A stretch of DNA of 64,000 nt from Pseudovibrio sp. Tun.PSC04-5.I4 (GCF_900104145.1 NZ_FNLB01000004.1:62001-126000), one strand, 5' to 3'. Shown: positions 1 to 8,577, counted from the first letter of the stretch. The notes: generated by a model from the letters alone, not told the origin. Program-made: numbers and translations.

Positions 1-117
1 CGATTACCCGATGTCTTTGCGGCAGGTGCAGATAGCGCCGCTGTGGTGACTGACATCCAACGTGCTGCAGATCCTGTGCTAAGAACCAAAGAATGGGTGG
101 AGGCGTGTAGGCCATGA
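1..117 (+). CDS. thiE: Thiamine-phosphate synthase ThiE, 3' end only
   Basis: An open frame enters from the left edge and ends in a TGA at 115-117. Its last 38 residues contain FAAGADSAAVVTDI followed by an ADP motif, which fits the last beta strand and helix of the TenI/ThiE barrel. ThiE joins the thiazole and pyrimidine phosphates to make thiamine phosphate. The stop overlaps the start of the following ThiF-like gene (ATGA), so the two are probably co-translated in a thiamine operon running in from the left. Only the C-terminus is visible, so the call rests on a short motif and on the neighbour. Confidence 0.7.
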   Translation, partial: RLPDVFAAGADSAAVVTDIQRAADPVLRTKEWVEACRP

Positions 118-1073
118 AACGCTACACTCGCCAAATGATTTTGCCCGAAGTTGGGACTAAAGGGCAAGATCATCTTGCTCAATCTCATGTGCTGGTCGTC
201 GGAGCCGGGGGCCTTGGTTGCCCAGTCCTTCAATATCTTACAGGAGCTGGTGTCGGAACCATCACCTTGATAGACCCTGATGTGATTGAGGAAAACAATC
301 TCCACCGCCAACCACTTTACAGCATGGATGATATCGGCAAAAGCAAGGTTGAAGCCGCAGCCAGCCGTCTTACCGCTTGCAATCCTGAGATCGAACTACA
401 CTCCTTCATAAGCACAGTTAACTCAGCCAATGTCGCCGACCTTGTTAGGCGTGTTGATCTGGTGATTGATGCAGCCGACACCTTTGCTGCCTCCTACACA
501 CTCTCAGATGAATGCAGGCGCCAGAGAAAGCCGCTTATCTCAGCCTCGGCTCTCGGGCTTACAGGGTATGTGGGTGGTTTCTGTGGTGGAGCGCCCTCAC
601 TACGGGCGGTGTTCCCAAATCCTCCTGACAATTCGGCAAGTTGCGCCACGACTGGTGTAATGGGGCCTGTGGTGGGAACTCTGGGTACATTGCAAGCCCA
701 AATGGCCCTTGCTGTATTACTCAAACAATTCCCAAGCCCATTGGGGCAACTTACCACCGTGAACCTCCGAGACTTCAAGTTCGGCGGATTTTCATTTCTA
801 AGCGCGAAGGAACCCGATTGGTACGCCCCCTTCATAGCATTATCTGAAATCCGACCTGAAGACGCGGTTATAGAACTTCGCGGAACAAAAGAAGTCCTTA
901 CTCCAGCTGTCAGAACAGCCCAACGAATATCGCCCGAACAACTTAAAAAATACGAGTTCCACTCAAAGCAACGCATCATATTATGCTGCAAAACAGGCCT
1001 TAGATCATGGAAAGCTACAAAAGAACTCAATGAACGTGGTTACAAGAATATAGCTCTGTTTGCAGATGGTTGA
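114..1073 (+). CDS. thiF: ThiF/MoeB-family adenylyltransferase with C-terminal rhodanese-like segment
   Basis: This 319-residue protein has the E1-like adenylyltransferase fold: nucleotide loop GAGGLG at residues 30-35, an ENNLHRQ segment near 60-66, and SCATTGVMGPVVG around 176-188. In the thiamine pathway such enzymes adenylate the C-terminus of the sulphur carrier ThiS. A rhodanese-like tail follows, with active-loop CKTGLRS at 292-298. The CxxC zinc ligands usual in ThiF/MoeB are absent: the matching position (about 160-168) reads GAPSLRAVFP. The rhodanese part ends abruptly at LFADG, just before an IS-like end at 1083, so the tail may be shortened. The 4-base overlap with thiE supports a thiamine role. 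MoeB or HesA function is the alternative. Confidence 0.8.
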   Translation: MKRYTRQMILPEVGTKGQDHLAQSHVLVVGAGGLGCPVLQYLTGAGVGTITLIDPDVIEENNLHRQPLYSMDDIGKSKVEAAASRLTACNPEIELHSFISTVNSANVADLVRRVDLVIDAADTFAASYTLSDECRRQRKPLISASALGLTGYVGGFCGGAPSLRAVFPNPPDNSASCATTGVMGPVVGTLGTLQAQMALAVLLKQFPSPLGQLTTVNLRDFKFGGFSFLSAKEPDWYAPFIALSEIRPEDAVIELRGTKEVLTPAVRTAQRISPEQLKKYEFHSKQRIILCCKTGLRSWKATKELNERGYKNIALFADG

Positions 1074-1082
1074 TGAACATAG

Positions 1083-1135
1083 AGGTGTTGCATTAATCTA
1101 AATCAGCTTACAACTTGCCCTTACCCAGTAAATTC
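1083..1135. mobile_element. Short IS903/IS5-type end remnant
   Basis: The stretch starts GGTGTTGCATTAAT and continues with TTACAACTTGCCCTTACC. This resembles the left end of the IS903-type elements at 47106 and 51453 and the diverged remnant near 46121. It is cut off by the IS6 inverted repeat at 1136. Similarity was judged by eye. Confidence 0.4.
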
Positions 1136-1969
1136 GGTTCTGTCGCAAACTTTTATGGGTCTTGCACGACATGTGGCTGATTGTCTACAACACAACGGCT
1201 ATGTAACCATGCATTAAGGATTGCTGCTGTGATTAGTTTCAAAGGAAACCACTACCCCAATGACGCGATCTTATATGCAGTTTTCTTTTACGTTCGCTAC
1301 TCGGTTTCCTACCGCGACCTTGAGGAGATCATGCAGGAGCGTGGGGTTAAGGTTGACCACGCCACGCTTAATCGCTGGGTAGAGAAATACGCGCCTCTCA
1401 TTGCAGCAGAGGCCAAGAAGCAGAAACGTCAGGTTGGCACATCCTGGCGAATGGATGAGACCTATATCAAGGTCAAAGGCAAATGGGTGTATCAGTACCG
1501 GGCCGTTGATAAACAGGGCAAAACCGTTGATTTTATGCTCTCTGAAACACGGGATGAAGAGGCCGCGACCCGTTTCTTTGAAGAAGCTATCGGCAACAAT
1601 ATTTTGCCAGAAAAAGTAGTGATGGATAAAAGCGGAGCAAACAAAGCCGGGTTAACCAACATCAATATTTGCCACTTCCTGTCGGGGTGCTGGCTTTCCT
1701 TCATTGACATTATTCAAGTCAAATACCTCAACAATATCGTTGAACAGGATCACCGCTTTATCAAGCGCATCACCAAACCCATGATGGGATTTAAGGCCTT
1801 CCGATCTGCAGCGGCTACGCTGGATGGCATTGAGGTGGCTCACATGATCCGAAAAGGGCAACTGGGACAGGAAGACGGTCCAGCCTATCGTCAGTTTATA
1901 GCACTCGCAGGATAACTATGCCCAGACAGTAGGTGTATTCTAACCGCCTCTAAAATTTGCGACAGAACC
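1136..1969 (+). mobile_element. IS6-family element, copy 1 (complete)
   Basis: Perfect 14-bp terminal repeats GGTTCTGTCGCAAA (1136-1149) and TTTGCGACAGAACC (1956-1969) bound an 834-bp element with one transposase gene. The 8-bp flanks (GTAAATTC and CTCTTGAA) do not match, so no target duplication is visible. This suggests rearrangement since insertion, or cointegrate-type movement, which IS6 elements often use. Related copies start at 15356 (frameshifted) and 34521 (truncated). Confidence 0.9.
1181..1915 (+). CDS. IS6-family transposase
   Basis: The frame encodes up to 244 residues. Typical IS6 features are an N-terminal helix-turn-helix with YRDLEEIMQERGV, the first catalytic Asp in WRMDETYIKVKG, the second in VVMDKSGAN, and the Glu in NNIVEQDHRFIKR. 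It appears intact and could be active. A TTG at 1181 opens the frame, but family members usually begin near ISFKG, which makes the GTG at 1229 a likely start. No good ribosome-binding site was seen for either. It is the reference copy for the broken relatives at 15400 and 34614. Confidence 0.9.
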   Translation: MSTTQRLCNHALRIAAVISFKGNHYPNDAILYAVFFYVRYSVSYRDLEEIMQERGVKVDHATLNRWVEKYAPLIAAEAKKQKRQVGTSWRMDETYIKVKGKWVYQYRAVDKQGKTVDFMLSETRDEEAATRFFEEAIGNNILPEKVVMDKSGANKAGLTNINICHFLSGCWLSFIDIIQVKYLNNIVEQDHRFIKRITKPMMGFKAFRSAAATLDGIEVAHMIRKGQLGQEDGPAYRQFIALAG

Positions 1970-2069
1970 CTCTTGAACTCTCTTGCCTAAATGATCTATA
2001 TTTAGTACCTTTATTAGAGTCATAATGTGTTCTATAAAGAAATCCAATTATAGGTCTGGAGGTCAAGCA

Positions 2070-2321
2070 ATGAACTTTATCCATGCGGATCTAACCGCCA
2101 GCGTCACTGAACTGAAGAAAAACCCGTCAGCGCTGATTGCCAATGCAGCGGGCTCTCCGATCGCTATCCTCAACAACAACTCCCCAGCGGCCTACCTGGT
2201 TCCTGCAGAAACCTATGCCGCCATGATTGAAGCTTTGGAAGATCTTGAGCTTACCAAGGTAGCAGAGCAACGCCTTGAGGATGGGGGAGTTCCGGTGAAG
2301 GTCAATCTTAATGACCTCTAA
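2070..2321 (+). CDS. Phd/YefM-like (RelB/StbD-type) antitoxin
   Basis: This 83-residue protein carries TASVTELKKNPSALI near its N-terminus and a YLVPAETYAAMIEALEDLEL segment, the usual DNA-binding and toxin-neutralising layout of type II antitoxins paired with RelE/StbE toxins. The ATG at 2070 is chosen because GGAGG lies at 2058-2062, seven bases upstream. A longer frame from 2025 has no such site. The gene overlaps the next by 11 bases, as is common in toxin-antitoxin operons. The pair sits directly right of an IS6 copy and may help stabilise the replicon. Confidence 0.88.
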   Translation: MNFIHADLTASVTELKKNPSALIANAAGSPIAILNNNSPAAYLVPAETYAAMIEALEDLELTKVAEQRLEDGGVPVKVNLNDL

Positions 2322-2607
2322 ATACGGGCTCGAATTTCATCCGAAAGCACTGAAAGAGTTCTCTAAACTTGGAGCTCCCATTCGGGAGCAGTTTAAGGCC
2401 AAACTCGCGAAGGTCCTTGAAGAACCACATATTCCATCAGCAATGCTGCGCGGTGGATTGAAGGGCACTTACAAAATTAAGCTTCGCGGCTCGGGGTTTC
2501 GCCTCATTTACAAGGTAGAGGAAGAACGACTGATCGTTCTGGTTTTGTCGGCCGGTAAGCGCGACAAGAGTGCAGCCTACGAGCGTGCGCAGGAGCGAGT
2601 TAGCTGA
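2311..2607 (+). CDS. RelE/ParE-family toxin (StbE-like)
   Basis: The product has 98 residues with the RelE-fold signature: LEFHPKALKEFSKL at the start, KLRGSGFRLIYKVEEERLIVLVLSAGKRD in the centre (written here as consecutive strands RLIYKV and LIVLVLSAGKRD), and a C-terminal AYERA helix. Family members are mRNA interferases that cut transcripts at the ribosome and are held inactive by the antitoxin encoded just upstream. Length is normal and no frame damage is seen. A gyrase-directed ParE activity cannot be excluded from sequence alone. Confidence 0.88.
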   Translation: MTSKYGLEFHPKALKEFSKLGAPIREQFKAKLAKVLEEPHIPSAMLRGGLKGTYKIKLRGSGFRLIYKVEEERLIVLVLSAGKRDKSAAYERAQERVS

Positions 2608-2841
2608 CGTGTGACGGTATAATAAAGTTTGTAATCTCAGTTGAGTGCTAAGCTTCTGACATTACTAATTTTATGAAGGTACTTAGCAAAATTGGCGCTC
2701 TCGGTCCGATGCAAACACCACTAATCCTTGCTGTTAAACCCTTGTCCAAATGCCTGGACTAGACGTTTCAGATTCCATTATCACAAACGTAGTCGGGGAC
2801 TTAGAGGGCTCAAATCTTCGCAATTGCAGCGTACAGCGAGG
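2608..2841. other. Non-coding spacer before IS903-type copy A
   Basis: No convincing gene is seen in these 234 bases. I looked for the missing 5' part of the FucU/RbsD gene whose 3' end lies right of the element and did not find it, so the flanks of that element no longer match. Confidence 0.4.
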
Positions 2842-3935
2842 GGCGCTGTTGCACAATTCGAAATTAGCTTGCCCAATCCCATGCATCTGATCATGCAGAA
2901 ACCTTCTCGAACGTGGCGCGTCCGAGGGCCGTCATTGTGTTGAGAACGGCGACGCCAAGTTTTGCCTCTGTCCTCTGATTGTTCAATTTTCGTGACCTGA
3001 GCGTGGTCCCTATCACCTGCTTAAAGCGGCCCATCAAGGTTTCGCCTCGAGACCTTCGGCCATATCCGGTTTGCTTTTGCCAAGACATCCCGCCGTTCTT
3101 TTGAATGGCAAGAATATCCCGATCGCGAGCAGTGGGGGCGGTGGCAGCCACAAGGCTGGGGCAACTGTTTTGGGTGGTGGAATGATGACCTCGATATCTT
3201 CAAAACGGTCTGCTAATTCTTGTCTCACAGGCGTCCCATCATAAGCGTCATCACCGAGAAATGTGGCAACTGTATCTTCGATCTGATCCAACAGATCCGG
3301 CACAGCGGTTGGATCGGAAACCGTATCCTCAGTCAGTTCAGAACATACGATTTCGCCGGTATTCAGATCAAGGCAAAGGTGAAGTTTGCGCCAAGTTCTG
3401 CGCTTTATCCTGGTTCCATGCTTGGTTTCCTGCCATTCTCCGGCACCAAAGATCTTAACGCCTGTACCATCGATTACCAGCGCTATTGGCTCAGAGTTCG
3501 TTCGCAGTTTGGGATTTGAAAGTTTCAAGCCATCTGCGCGGCGCGACAGGGTTGAAAAGTCAGGAACCGGTAAAACCAACTCCATCAAATGGAACACAGA
3601 TCGCACAAACCCTTGAGTCTGCCTCAAAGCAAGGCCGAATACGACCCGGATCTGCAAACAGGTTTCAATGGTAAGCTCTGAAAACTTGGCGGGTTGTCCA
3701 CGCCGTTGGTTCTTGGGTGCAAACCAAGCCTTGGCAGCGCTCTCTTCAATCCAACCCGTTTATCTCCGCGACGACGCAAGCTTTCATTATACTTCGACCA
3801 GTTCGTCACTTTGTATTTGGCTTTGGCAAACTTATGTCGGCGATCAGCATTGGCTTTAAACGGCATGAAGTGAATCTTCATTGAAGGAAATATCAGCCGG
3901 AATAGACGCCCGAAGTGAATTTATACAGCAGCGCC
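2842..3935 (-). mobile_element. IS903-type (IS5 family) element, copy A, decayed
   Basis: The left end GGCGCTGTTGCA matches copies B and C exactly. The right end TACAGCAGCGCC has drifted from TGCAACAGCGCC. The 1094-bp body is clearly homologous to the intact copies at 47106 and 51453 but carries frameshifts. The 9-bp flanks (ACAGCGAGG and CCCACCAGA) do not match. The right end lies inside a FucU/RbsD-like reading frame that it truncates. Confidence 0.88.
2891..3881 (-). pseudogene. IS903-type transposase, frameshifted
   Basis: Three overlapping minus-strand frames (3624-3881, 3034-3657 and 2891-3151) together match the intact 330-residue transposase encoded at 47162-48154. The breaks lie near 3640 and 3100. 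The Asp-bearing block VIDGTGVKIFGAGEW is kept in the middle piece. The protein cannot be made in one piece, so this copy is dead unless supplied in trans. It has diverged much more than copies B and C and is therefore probably older. Confidence 0.9.
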
Positions 3936-3936
3936 C

Positions 3937-4125
3937 CCACCAGAGGTGATTGTCGCATTTCAGGAACTGCTCAAGGAACATACCGAGGCTCAAATCCGGC
4001 TCAATTACGTGGATCGATCCCGGTTCTATGAAAATGCAAGAAACGCTTATGCGGTGATTCAGACAGGCGAAACCCGCCACTATGGCAATATCTGCTTGAT
4101 GAAAGGCGTTTTGCCAGAACATTGA
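3937..4125 (+). pseudogene. FucU/RbsD-family sugar mutarotase, C-terminal fragment
   Basis: Starting at the IS boundary, 62 codons read PPEVIVAFQELL, then RSRFYENARNAYAVIQTGET and YGNICLMKGV before a TGA. This is the characteristic C-terminal half of the FucU/RbsD mutarotase family, which interconverts anomers of fucose or ribose for uptake and phosphorylation. The N-terminal half is missing, so this is a remnant. It implies that a sugar-use locus was disrupted here. The reverse-strand frame at 3856-4212 is its shadow. Confidence 0.72.
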
Positions 4126-4241
4126 TTTGACATTTGTGCGGAGGACCTCTCTGTTTTTCACCAAGTAGTTAGCTGAGAATACGAGGAGCTGATGCACCAT
4201 CTCCTCGGCCATTTATAGGAAAATGCATATATCTGACTTGA

Positions 4242-5255
4242 TTGATTTTTGAATTCTTTCTAGCATTCCCTAAGGGTAGGGAGACGCCTTTGAGTATTCA
4301 GATACCTACAAGTCAGAGATGCCGATTTGATCTGGACGAGTGGAACACGCGCCTGACGGATATCTGCGGGCATTTTATCACCAAGACGGAAAATGGCCGC
4401 GTCAATGGCAATGCATCACTGTTGAGTTGCGGTGAAGTGGACTGCGCGCGCGTTACCCACGATGCGAAGGAAATCACTCGGAATGTAGCCGAAATCAGTA
4501 AGGATGGCGAGGCTTACTATTTTCTCATCCTGCAAGTAGCCGGCGAAGCAGAGTTGGAGCAAAACGGCCAAACAGCCCTGCTCTCTAAACCGGGAGATAT
4601 GACGCTCATTGATTCAATAAGGTCCTCCGTTTTCCGTGCAAATACAAAGCGTGGATCTGACCAAGTTTCTATTCATATTCCGCGTCACCTGCTCCACCAT
4701 CAGTTCAATTCCACATATGCCTGCGGCAAGAAAATTTCTGCTTCTTCCGGTGCTGGCCAGCTCATCAATGCCCACTTAAACATGTTGCTAACCTCAGAAC
4801 ACGGCAGCCAGGCGCAGTGTCTGCTCTCCCGCGCGTTTAATGACGTCATCAGCGCCACCTTTTTGCAGGAAGAGACTGCCAATCTTCAGGAGGGGTATGG
4901 CAAACTACAGATCCTCCTCGGCCTTATCCATGATCATGCATTGGATGAGAGCTTCAATGTTCAGGAACTTTCCAAACTCTCCAACATGTCACGAAGCAGC
5001 ATTTACCGGTTGTTTCGTGAGCACGGTTTCAGCTGTAACGAACAGATTGCTAAAGTACGGGTGGGCCGGTTCAAGCGCGAACTCTCCCGCAGGCTTTATT
5101 CTAAGCAAGAGTTCCGCATATCGCAGATGGCCTATGAATTCGGGTTTAAGGACCTTTCAACCTTCAACCGGGCCTTTCGGGCGCAAGTTGGCATGTCTCC
5201 GCGCAATTTTGCGGAGCAGCTGCGCAATTTTGCGGAGCAGCTGCGCAAGAACTGA
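4242..5255 (+). CDS. AraC-family regulator, FeaR-like
   Basis: A 337-residue protein has an N-terminal sensory domain of about 200 residues and two C-terminal helix-turn-helix motifs, LSKLSNMSRSSIYRLFREHG and ISQMAYEFGFKDLSTFNRAFR, ending in the AraC tail GMSPRNFAEQL. It lies 138 bases upstream of a copper amine oxidase gene in the same direction. The E. coli pair feaR-tynA is arranged as neighbours too, and FeaR activates amine oxidase expression, so this protein probably senses an aromatic amine or its aldehyde. The TTG at 4290, eight bases after AGGGAG (4278-4283), is a credible alternative start that would remove 16 residues. The C-terminus carries an in-frame 21-bp tandem duplication. 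Confidence 0.88.
   Translation: MIFEFFLAFPKGRETPLSIQIPTSQRCRFDLDEWNTRLTDICGHFITKTENGRVNGNASLLSCGEVDCARVTHDAKEITRNVAEISKDGEAYYFLILQVAGEAELEQNGQTALLSKPGDMTLIDSIRSSVFRANTKRGSDQVSIHIPRHLLHHQFNSTYACGKKISASSGAGQLINAHLNMLLTSEHGSQAQCLLSRAFNDVISATFLQEETANLQEGYGKLQILLGLIHDHALDESFNVQELSKLSNMSRSSIYRLFREHGFSCNEQIAKVRVGRFKRELSRRLYSKQEFRISQMAYEFGFKDLSTFNRAFRAQVGMSPRNFAEQLRNFAEQLRKN
5201..5242 (+). repeat. In-frame 21-bp tandem duplication in araC
   Basis: Two identical 21-base units, each beginning GCGCAATTTTGCGG, lie at 5201-5221 and 5222-5242. They double the peptide RNFAEQL at the C-terminus of the AraC regulator without changing the frame. It looks like a recent slippage event beyond the second helix-turn-helix. 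Confidence 0.95.
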
Positions 5256-5393
5256 ATGTGCGCTGGAACTATATGCATAGTAAATTGCTCCAGATGCGAA
5301 GACACAGCGCCCTTTACTCATCTAAGCTCCAGTTGGACGGATTGGGGAGTTAAAGCATGACGAGTGCGCACCCCACTTATTGGGAGGGATACA

Positions 5394-7385
5394 ATGATTG
5401 CGAAAATGCTGGGAGGCGTATTAGCGGCTTCACTGCTTTCGACGGCAGCGATCGCGGCAAGTCCACATCCGCTGGACGGTTTGACGGGAGACGAACTGAA
5501 TGCGGTGCGGGCGACACTAATAGAGGCAAATGCTGCGAGTGATAAAACACTATATCCATTGATTGAGCTTCTGGAACCACACAAAACTGCGGTTCTCTCC
5601 AACGCGACTGATGGCAGTTTAGATCGCCGTGCAACGGTTCATTTTCAAGAATCTGGAACATTTCAGCAAGCAGTCGTGAACATCACGAAGGGCACAGTTG
5701 AAAGCAAATCCCCGCTGGAAGGCCAGCCCATGGTAATGCTGGCCGACTTTATGTCTGCCATGGATATTGCACTTGGTGATGAGCGTATGGTTGCAGGCCT
5801 TGCCAAGCGCGGACTGACACCGGATGACGTATACTGCCTGCCTCTCACAGCGGGTAACTTTTTTACAGACGTTGAGAAGGGCAAACGCCTGATGAAGGTG
5901 CCCTGTTATCTCAATCCAACTGGCTCCAACTTCTATGCAAAGCCGATTGAAGGGCTTGTGGCTGTCGTTGAACTGTCTGAGCGCAAAGTACTTGAGGTGT
6001 TGGATGAGGGCGCTGTGCCTTTGCCGGAAGACGCCTGGGGTTACACCGAGGACGAAGTTGCAAAGCGGACGGCTCTTCGCGCCAAAACCAATCCAGCCCG
6101 GTTGGAGCAAAAAGGTGGCCCCAACTTCACCATTGATGGCAGTGAGATCACCTGGGATATTTGGAAAATGCGCTACCGGGTTGATAAGCGCCCCGGCCTC
6201 GTGCTCTCGCAAATCAAAGCGAATGATGGCAAAGACTGGCGCTCTGTTTTGTATCAAGCATCCCTTTCTGAGGTATTCGTGCCCTACATGGATCCTTCTC
6301 AGGGTTGGTACTGGCGCACCTATATGGACAGCGGCGAATACGGCTTTGGCTTATTCCTGACACCACTGCGCAAAAGCGTTGATTGCCCAAGCTACGCAAC
6401 TTTCTTGCCCGCACTGATCCACGACGACATGGGCCAACCACTCGAAATTCCAGATGCAATTTGTATCTTCGAGCGTGATATCGGAAACCCGGCATGGCGG
6501 CATTTCGAGGTCTTTGCTCAGTCTGAGACAGAATTCGTACCAGCCGCAGGACGCCCAGAAACTGAGTTGGTGATCCGCACAGCCTCTGAGGTGGGCAACT
6601 ATGACTACTTGATTGACTATCGCTTTAAGCAGGATGGAACCATCTACCTGAAGGTAGGCGCGTCTGGTCTGGATGCAGTGAAAGGTGTTGCCTCTAAAAC
6701 GCTAAACGATGCAACGGCTGCAGAAGATACCAAGTACGGTTCGCTGATTGCACCTTATCTGGTTGCCCCTTTCCACGACCATTACTTTAACTTCCGCATG
6801 GATTTTGATGTAGACGGTCCGGAAAATACCATGATGGTGCAGGAGATTGTTGCAGGGGAGCAACCAAAAGGTATCCCGCGTCGTTCCCTTTGGACGGTAA
6901 AAAACACACCCGTCAAAAGCGAGATGGAGGGCCGGTTCCGTCTGAGTTCCATGAAGCCAAAGGGCTTCATGCTGATGAACAACAGCGTAGATGGGTATTT
7001 GGGGCATAAGCCAGCCTACATGATTCACCACGGCAGCGTTGCCTATGCTCCGTTGGATTTTGAGAATGATGCACCGTTCGTCCGTAACCGCTACATTGAG
7101 TACAGCGTATGGAACACAGCCTATGATCCAAGCGAGCGTTATGCTGGTGGAGCTTTGGCGATGGGGTCTGACGGATCTGATGGTCTGGCCGAGTGGGTGA
7201 AGAAAGACCGCGACCTCATGAATAAGGATGTGGTGACGTGGTTTACTGCTGGCTTCCACCACGTACCGCGTTTGGAAGACTGGCCAGTGATGTCGACGGA
7301 GTGGAAGACCATTCACATTCAGCCGATGAACTTCTTCCCCCGCAATCCGGCGCTTACCATTCGGTTGCCGGATGCCCCGAGTTAA
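5394..7385 (+). CDS. tynA: Periplasmic copper-containing primary-amine oxidase
   Basis: The 663-residue enzyme oxidises primary amines to aldehydes, releasing ammonia and hydrogen peroxide. The start at 5394 follows GGGAGG (5382-5387) and gives a clean signal peptide (MIAKMLGGVLAASLLS, cut near AIAA-S). Family hallmarks are all present: catalytic-base Asp in TYMDSGEYGFG (about residue 312), the cofactor-forming Tyr in EVGNYDY (about 403), copper ligands in HDHYFNFRMD (His 461 and 463), and the third His in WFTAGFHHVPRLEDW (about 622-623). It lacks the extra N-terminal domain found in E. coli TynA (757 residues). The FeaR-like gene just upstream supports control by aromatic amines. Confidence 0.95.
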   Translation: MIAKMLGGVLAASLLSTAAIAASPHPLDGLTGDELNAVRATLIEANAASDKTLYPLIELLEPHKTAVLSNATDGSLDRRATVHFQESGTFQQAVVNITKGTVESKSPLEGQPMVMLADFMSAMDIALGDERMVAGLAKRGLTPDDVYCLPLTAGNFFTDVEKGKRLMKVPCYLNPTGSNFYAKPIEGLVAVVELSERKVLEVLDEGAVPLPEDAWGYTEDEVAKRTALRAKTNPARLEQKGGPNFTIDGSEITWDIWKMRYRVDKRPGLVLSQIKANDGKDWRSVLYQASLSEVFVPYMDPSQGWYWRTYMDSGEYGFGLFLTPLRKSVDCPSYATFLPALIHDDMGQPLEIPDAICIFERDIGNPAWRHFEVFAQSETEFVPAAGRPETELVIRTASEVGNYDYLIDYRFKQDGTIYLKVGASGLDAVKGVASKTLNDATAAEDTKYGSLIAPYLVAPFHDHYFNFRMDFDVDGPENTMMVQEIVAGEQPKGIPRRSLWTVKNTPVKSEMEGRFRLSSMKPKGFMLMNNSVDGYLGHKPAYMIHHGSVAYAPLDFENDAPFVRNRYIEYSVWNTAYDPSERYAGGALAMGSDGSDGLAEWVKKDRDLMNKDVVTWFTAGFHHVPRLEDWPVMSTEWKTIHIQPMNFFPRNPALTIRLPDAPS

Positions 7386-7578
7386 AGACTATTCCCGCTA
7401 AGTGAGCTGGGTAAGACCATAACCGCTCCCTTTTTTGGGGACCAAAACGACCTCCTTTGGGCGCTAGGTCTATTCTGACGCCCAATTTTTCCATGAAGGC
7501 CTGCATCCACGCCCAAAGGCCATGCCATTTAACCCCGCAGACGATATTGCCATCAACGATCACGGAGAGTATCCAAAC
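7354..7578 (-). pseudogene. Possible 5'-truncated gene, unknown
   Basis: The minus strand stays open from the IS boundary at 7579 to a stop overlapping the tynA 3' end by 32 bases. The translation is protein-like (GNIVCGVKWHGLW, LGVRIDLAPKGGRFG) and has no start near the IS end, as expected if the element removed the 5' part. I do not recognise the family. It could be chance, since tail-to-tail overlaps of this size are unusual. Confidence 0.25.
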
Positions 7579-7579
7579 G

Positions 7580-8476
7580 GGCCCTGTTGCAAATAATATT
7601 CGGATGCCTGATGTTTGGGTAAAGCAAGAGGTATTCTAGGGTGCTATCAAGTTAACTCTGGGATCAGTCCTGCATAGTAAGTGTTGAGTATGACTTCAGC
7701 ACCGATCAGTTACAAACGCCACCGTTTTCCGCCACAGATTATCTCCCATGTTGTTTGGCTCTATCACTGCTTCTCCCTCAGCCTGCGCGAGGTCGAAGAG
7801 ATGCTGCTGGAGCGCGGCATAACCCTGTCATATAAAACCATCCGCCAGTGGGGGATCAAGTTTGGCCCAGCTTACACTCGTCAGTTGCGACGCAAAAGAG
7901 CACAAAGCACGGATATCTGGTATCTTGATGAGGTTGTGATCAAGATACAGGGCCAGCGATACTATCTGTGGCGGGCCGTTGATCAGGATGGTTACATTCT
8001 GGATGAAATCCTTCAAAAACGGCGCAATACCAAGGCTGCCAAACGTTTGTTGACCCGTCTGCTATCAAGCCAGGGAGTTGCTCCAAAGTGAATGATCACA
8101 GGCAAGCTTGGGTCTTATGGAGCGGCGAAACGCAAGGTGATGCCGGCTGTTGAGCACCGCAGCCACAAAGGCTTAAACAATCGTGCGGAGAACTCGCATT
8201 TGTCTTTGTAAAAACGAGAGCGAGCCATGCAAAAGTTCAAGTCGCCGGGCCAGCTTCAAAGATTTCTGGCAACCTTCTCCGGCTTGCGCAATCTTTTCGT
8301 TCCACCTCACCACCAACGGTCCGCAATCGACATTTACCTCCACCGCATCAACGCTTTCTCACAATGGAAACAAGCCGCTATGCTTGACGTCTAAAATGTG
8401 TCCGAAGAAAACGATTGCGGCTATATTCAGGTTAAGTTGATAGCGCCCGCCACAAGCGTAATTTTGCAACAAGGCC
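7580..8476 (+). mobile_element. IS6-family element with mixed ends, inactivated
   Basis: The left end GGCCCTGTTGCAAAT matches the IS6 element at 32555-33439, and the similarity runs about 55 bases inward (shared TGATGTTTGGGTAAAGCAAG). The transposase inside is a clearly different IS6 lineage. The right end, TTTTGCAACAAGGCC, is an imperfect partner. The element is about 0.9 kb. It may be a recombinant between two IS6 types. Confidence 0.75.
7681..8394 (+). pseudogene. IS6-family transposase with two in-frame stops
   Basis: One frame of 238 codons runs the full length of an IS6 transposase. It has LREVEEMLLERGI, the first Asp in WYLDEVVIKIQG, the conserved block KLGSYGAAKRKVMPAVEHR, and the C-terminal SPGQLQRFL and HRINAFSQWK. 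It is interrupted by TGA at 8089-8091, where relatives have Arg, and by a TAA near 8208. No insertion or deletion is seen. Only the first 136 residues can be translated, so the element is dead unless the stops are read through. Confidence 0.88.
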
Positions 8477-8577
8477 CGTTGTTGCGGCTCACCTCAAACA
8501 ACTTGGCAATGCCGGTGAATTTTGATCTATACTTCAATAATAATCCTACTGATTTTGATATAGAATAAAGGCACTTT

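Noticed and set aside
494..1030. Minus-strand frame of 178 codons opposite thiF
   Set aside because: It lies wholly opposite a well-supported gene, shows no family features and has no ribosome-binding site.
3856..4212. Minus-strand frame of 118 codons
   Set aside because: It is antisense to the FucU/RbsD fragment, which has clear family motifs, and it runs into the IS end.
5619..7316. Several long minus-strand frames opposite the amine oxidase
   Set aside because: They are shadows of a strongly conserved gene on the plus strand.
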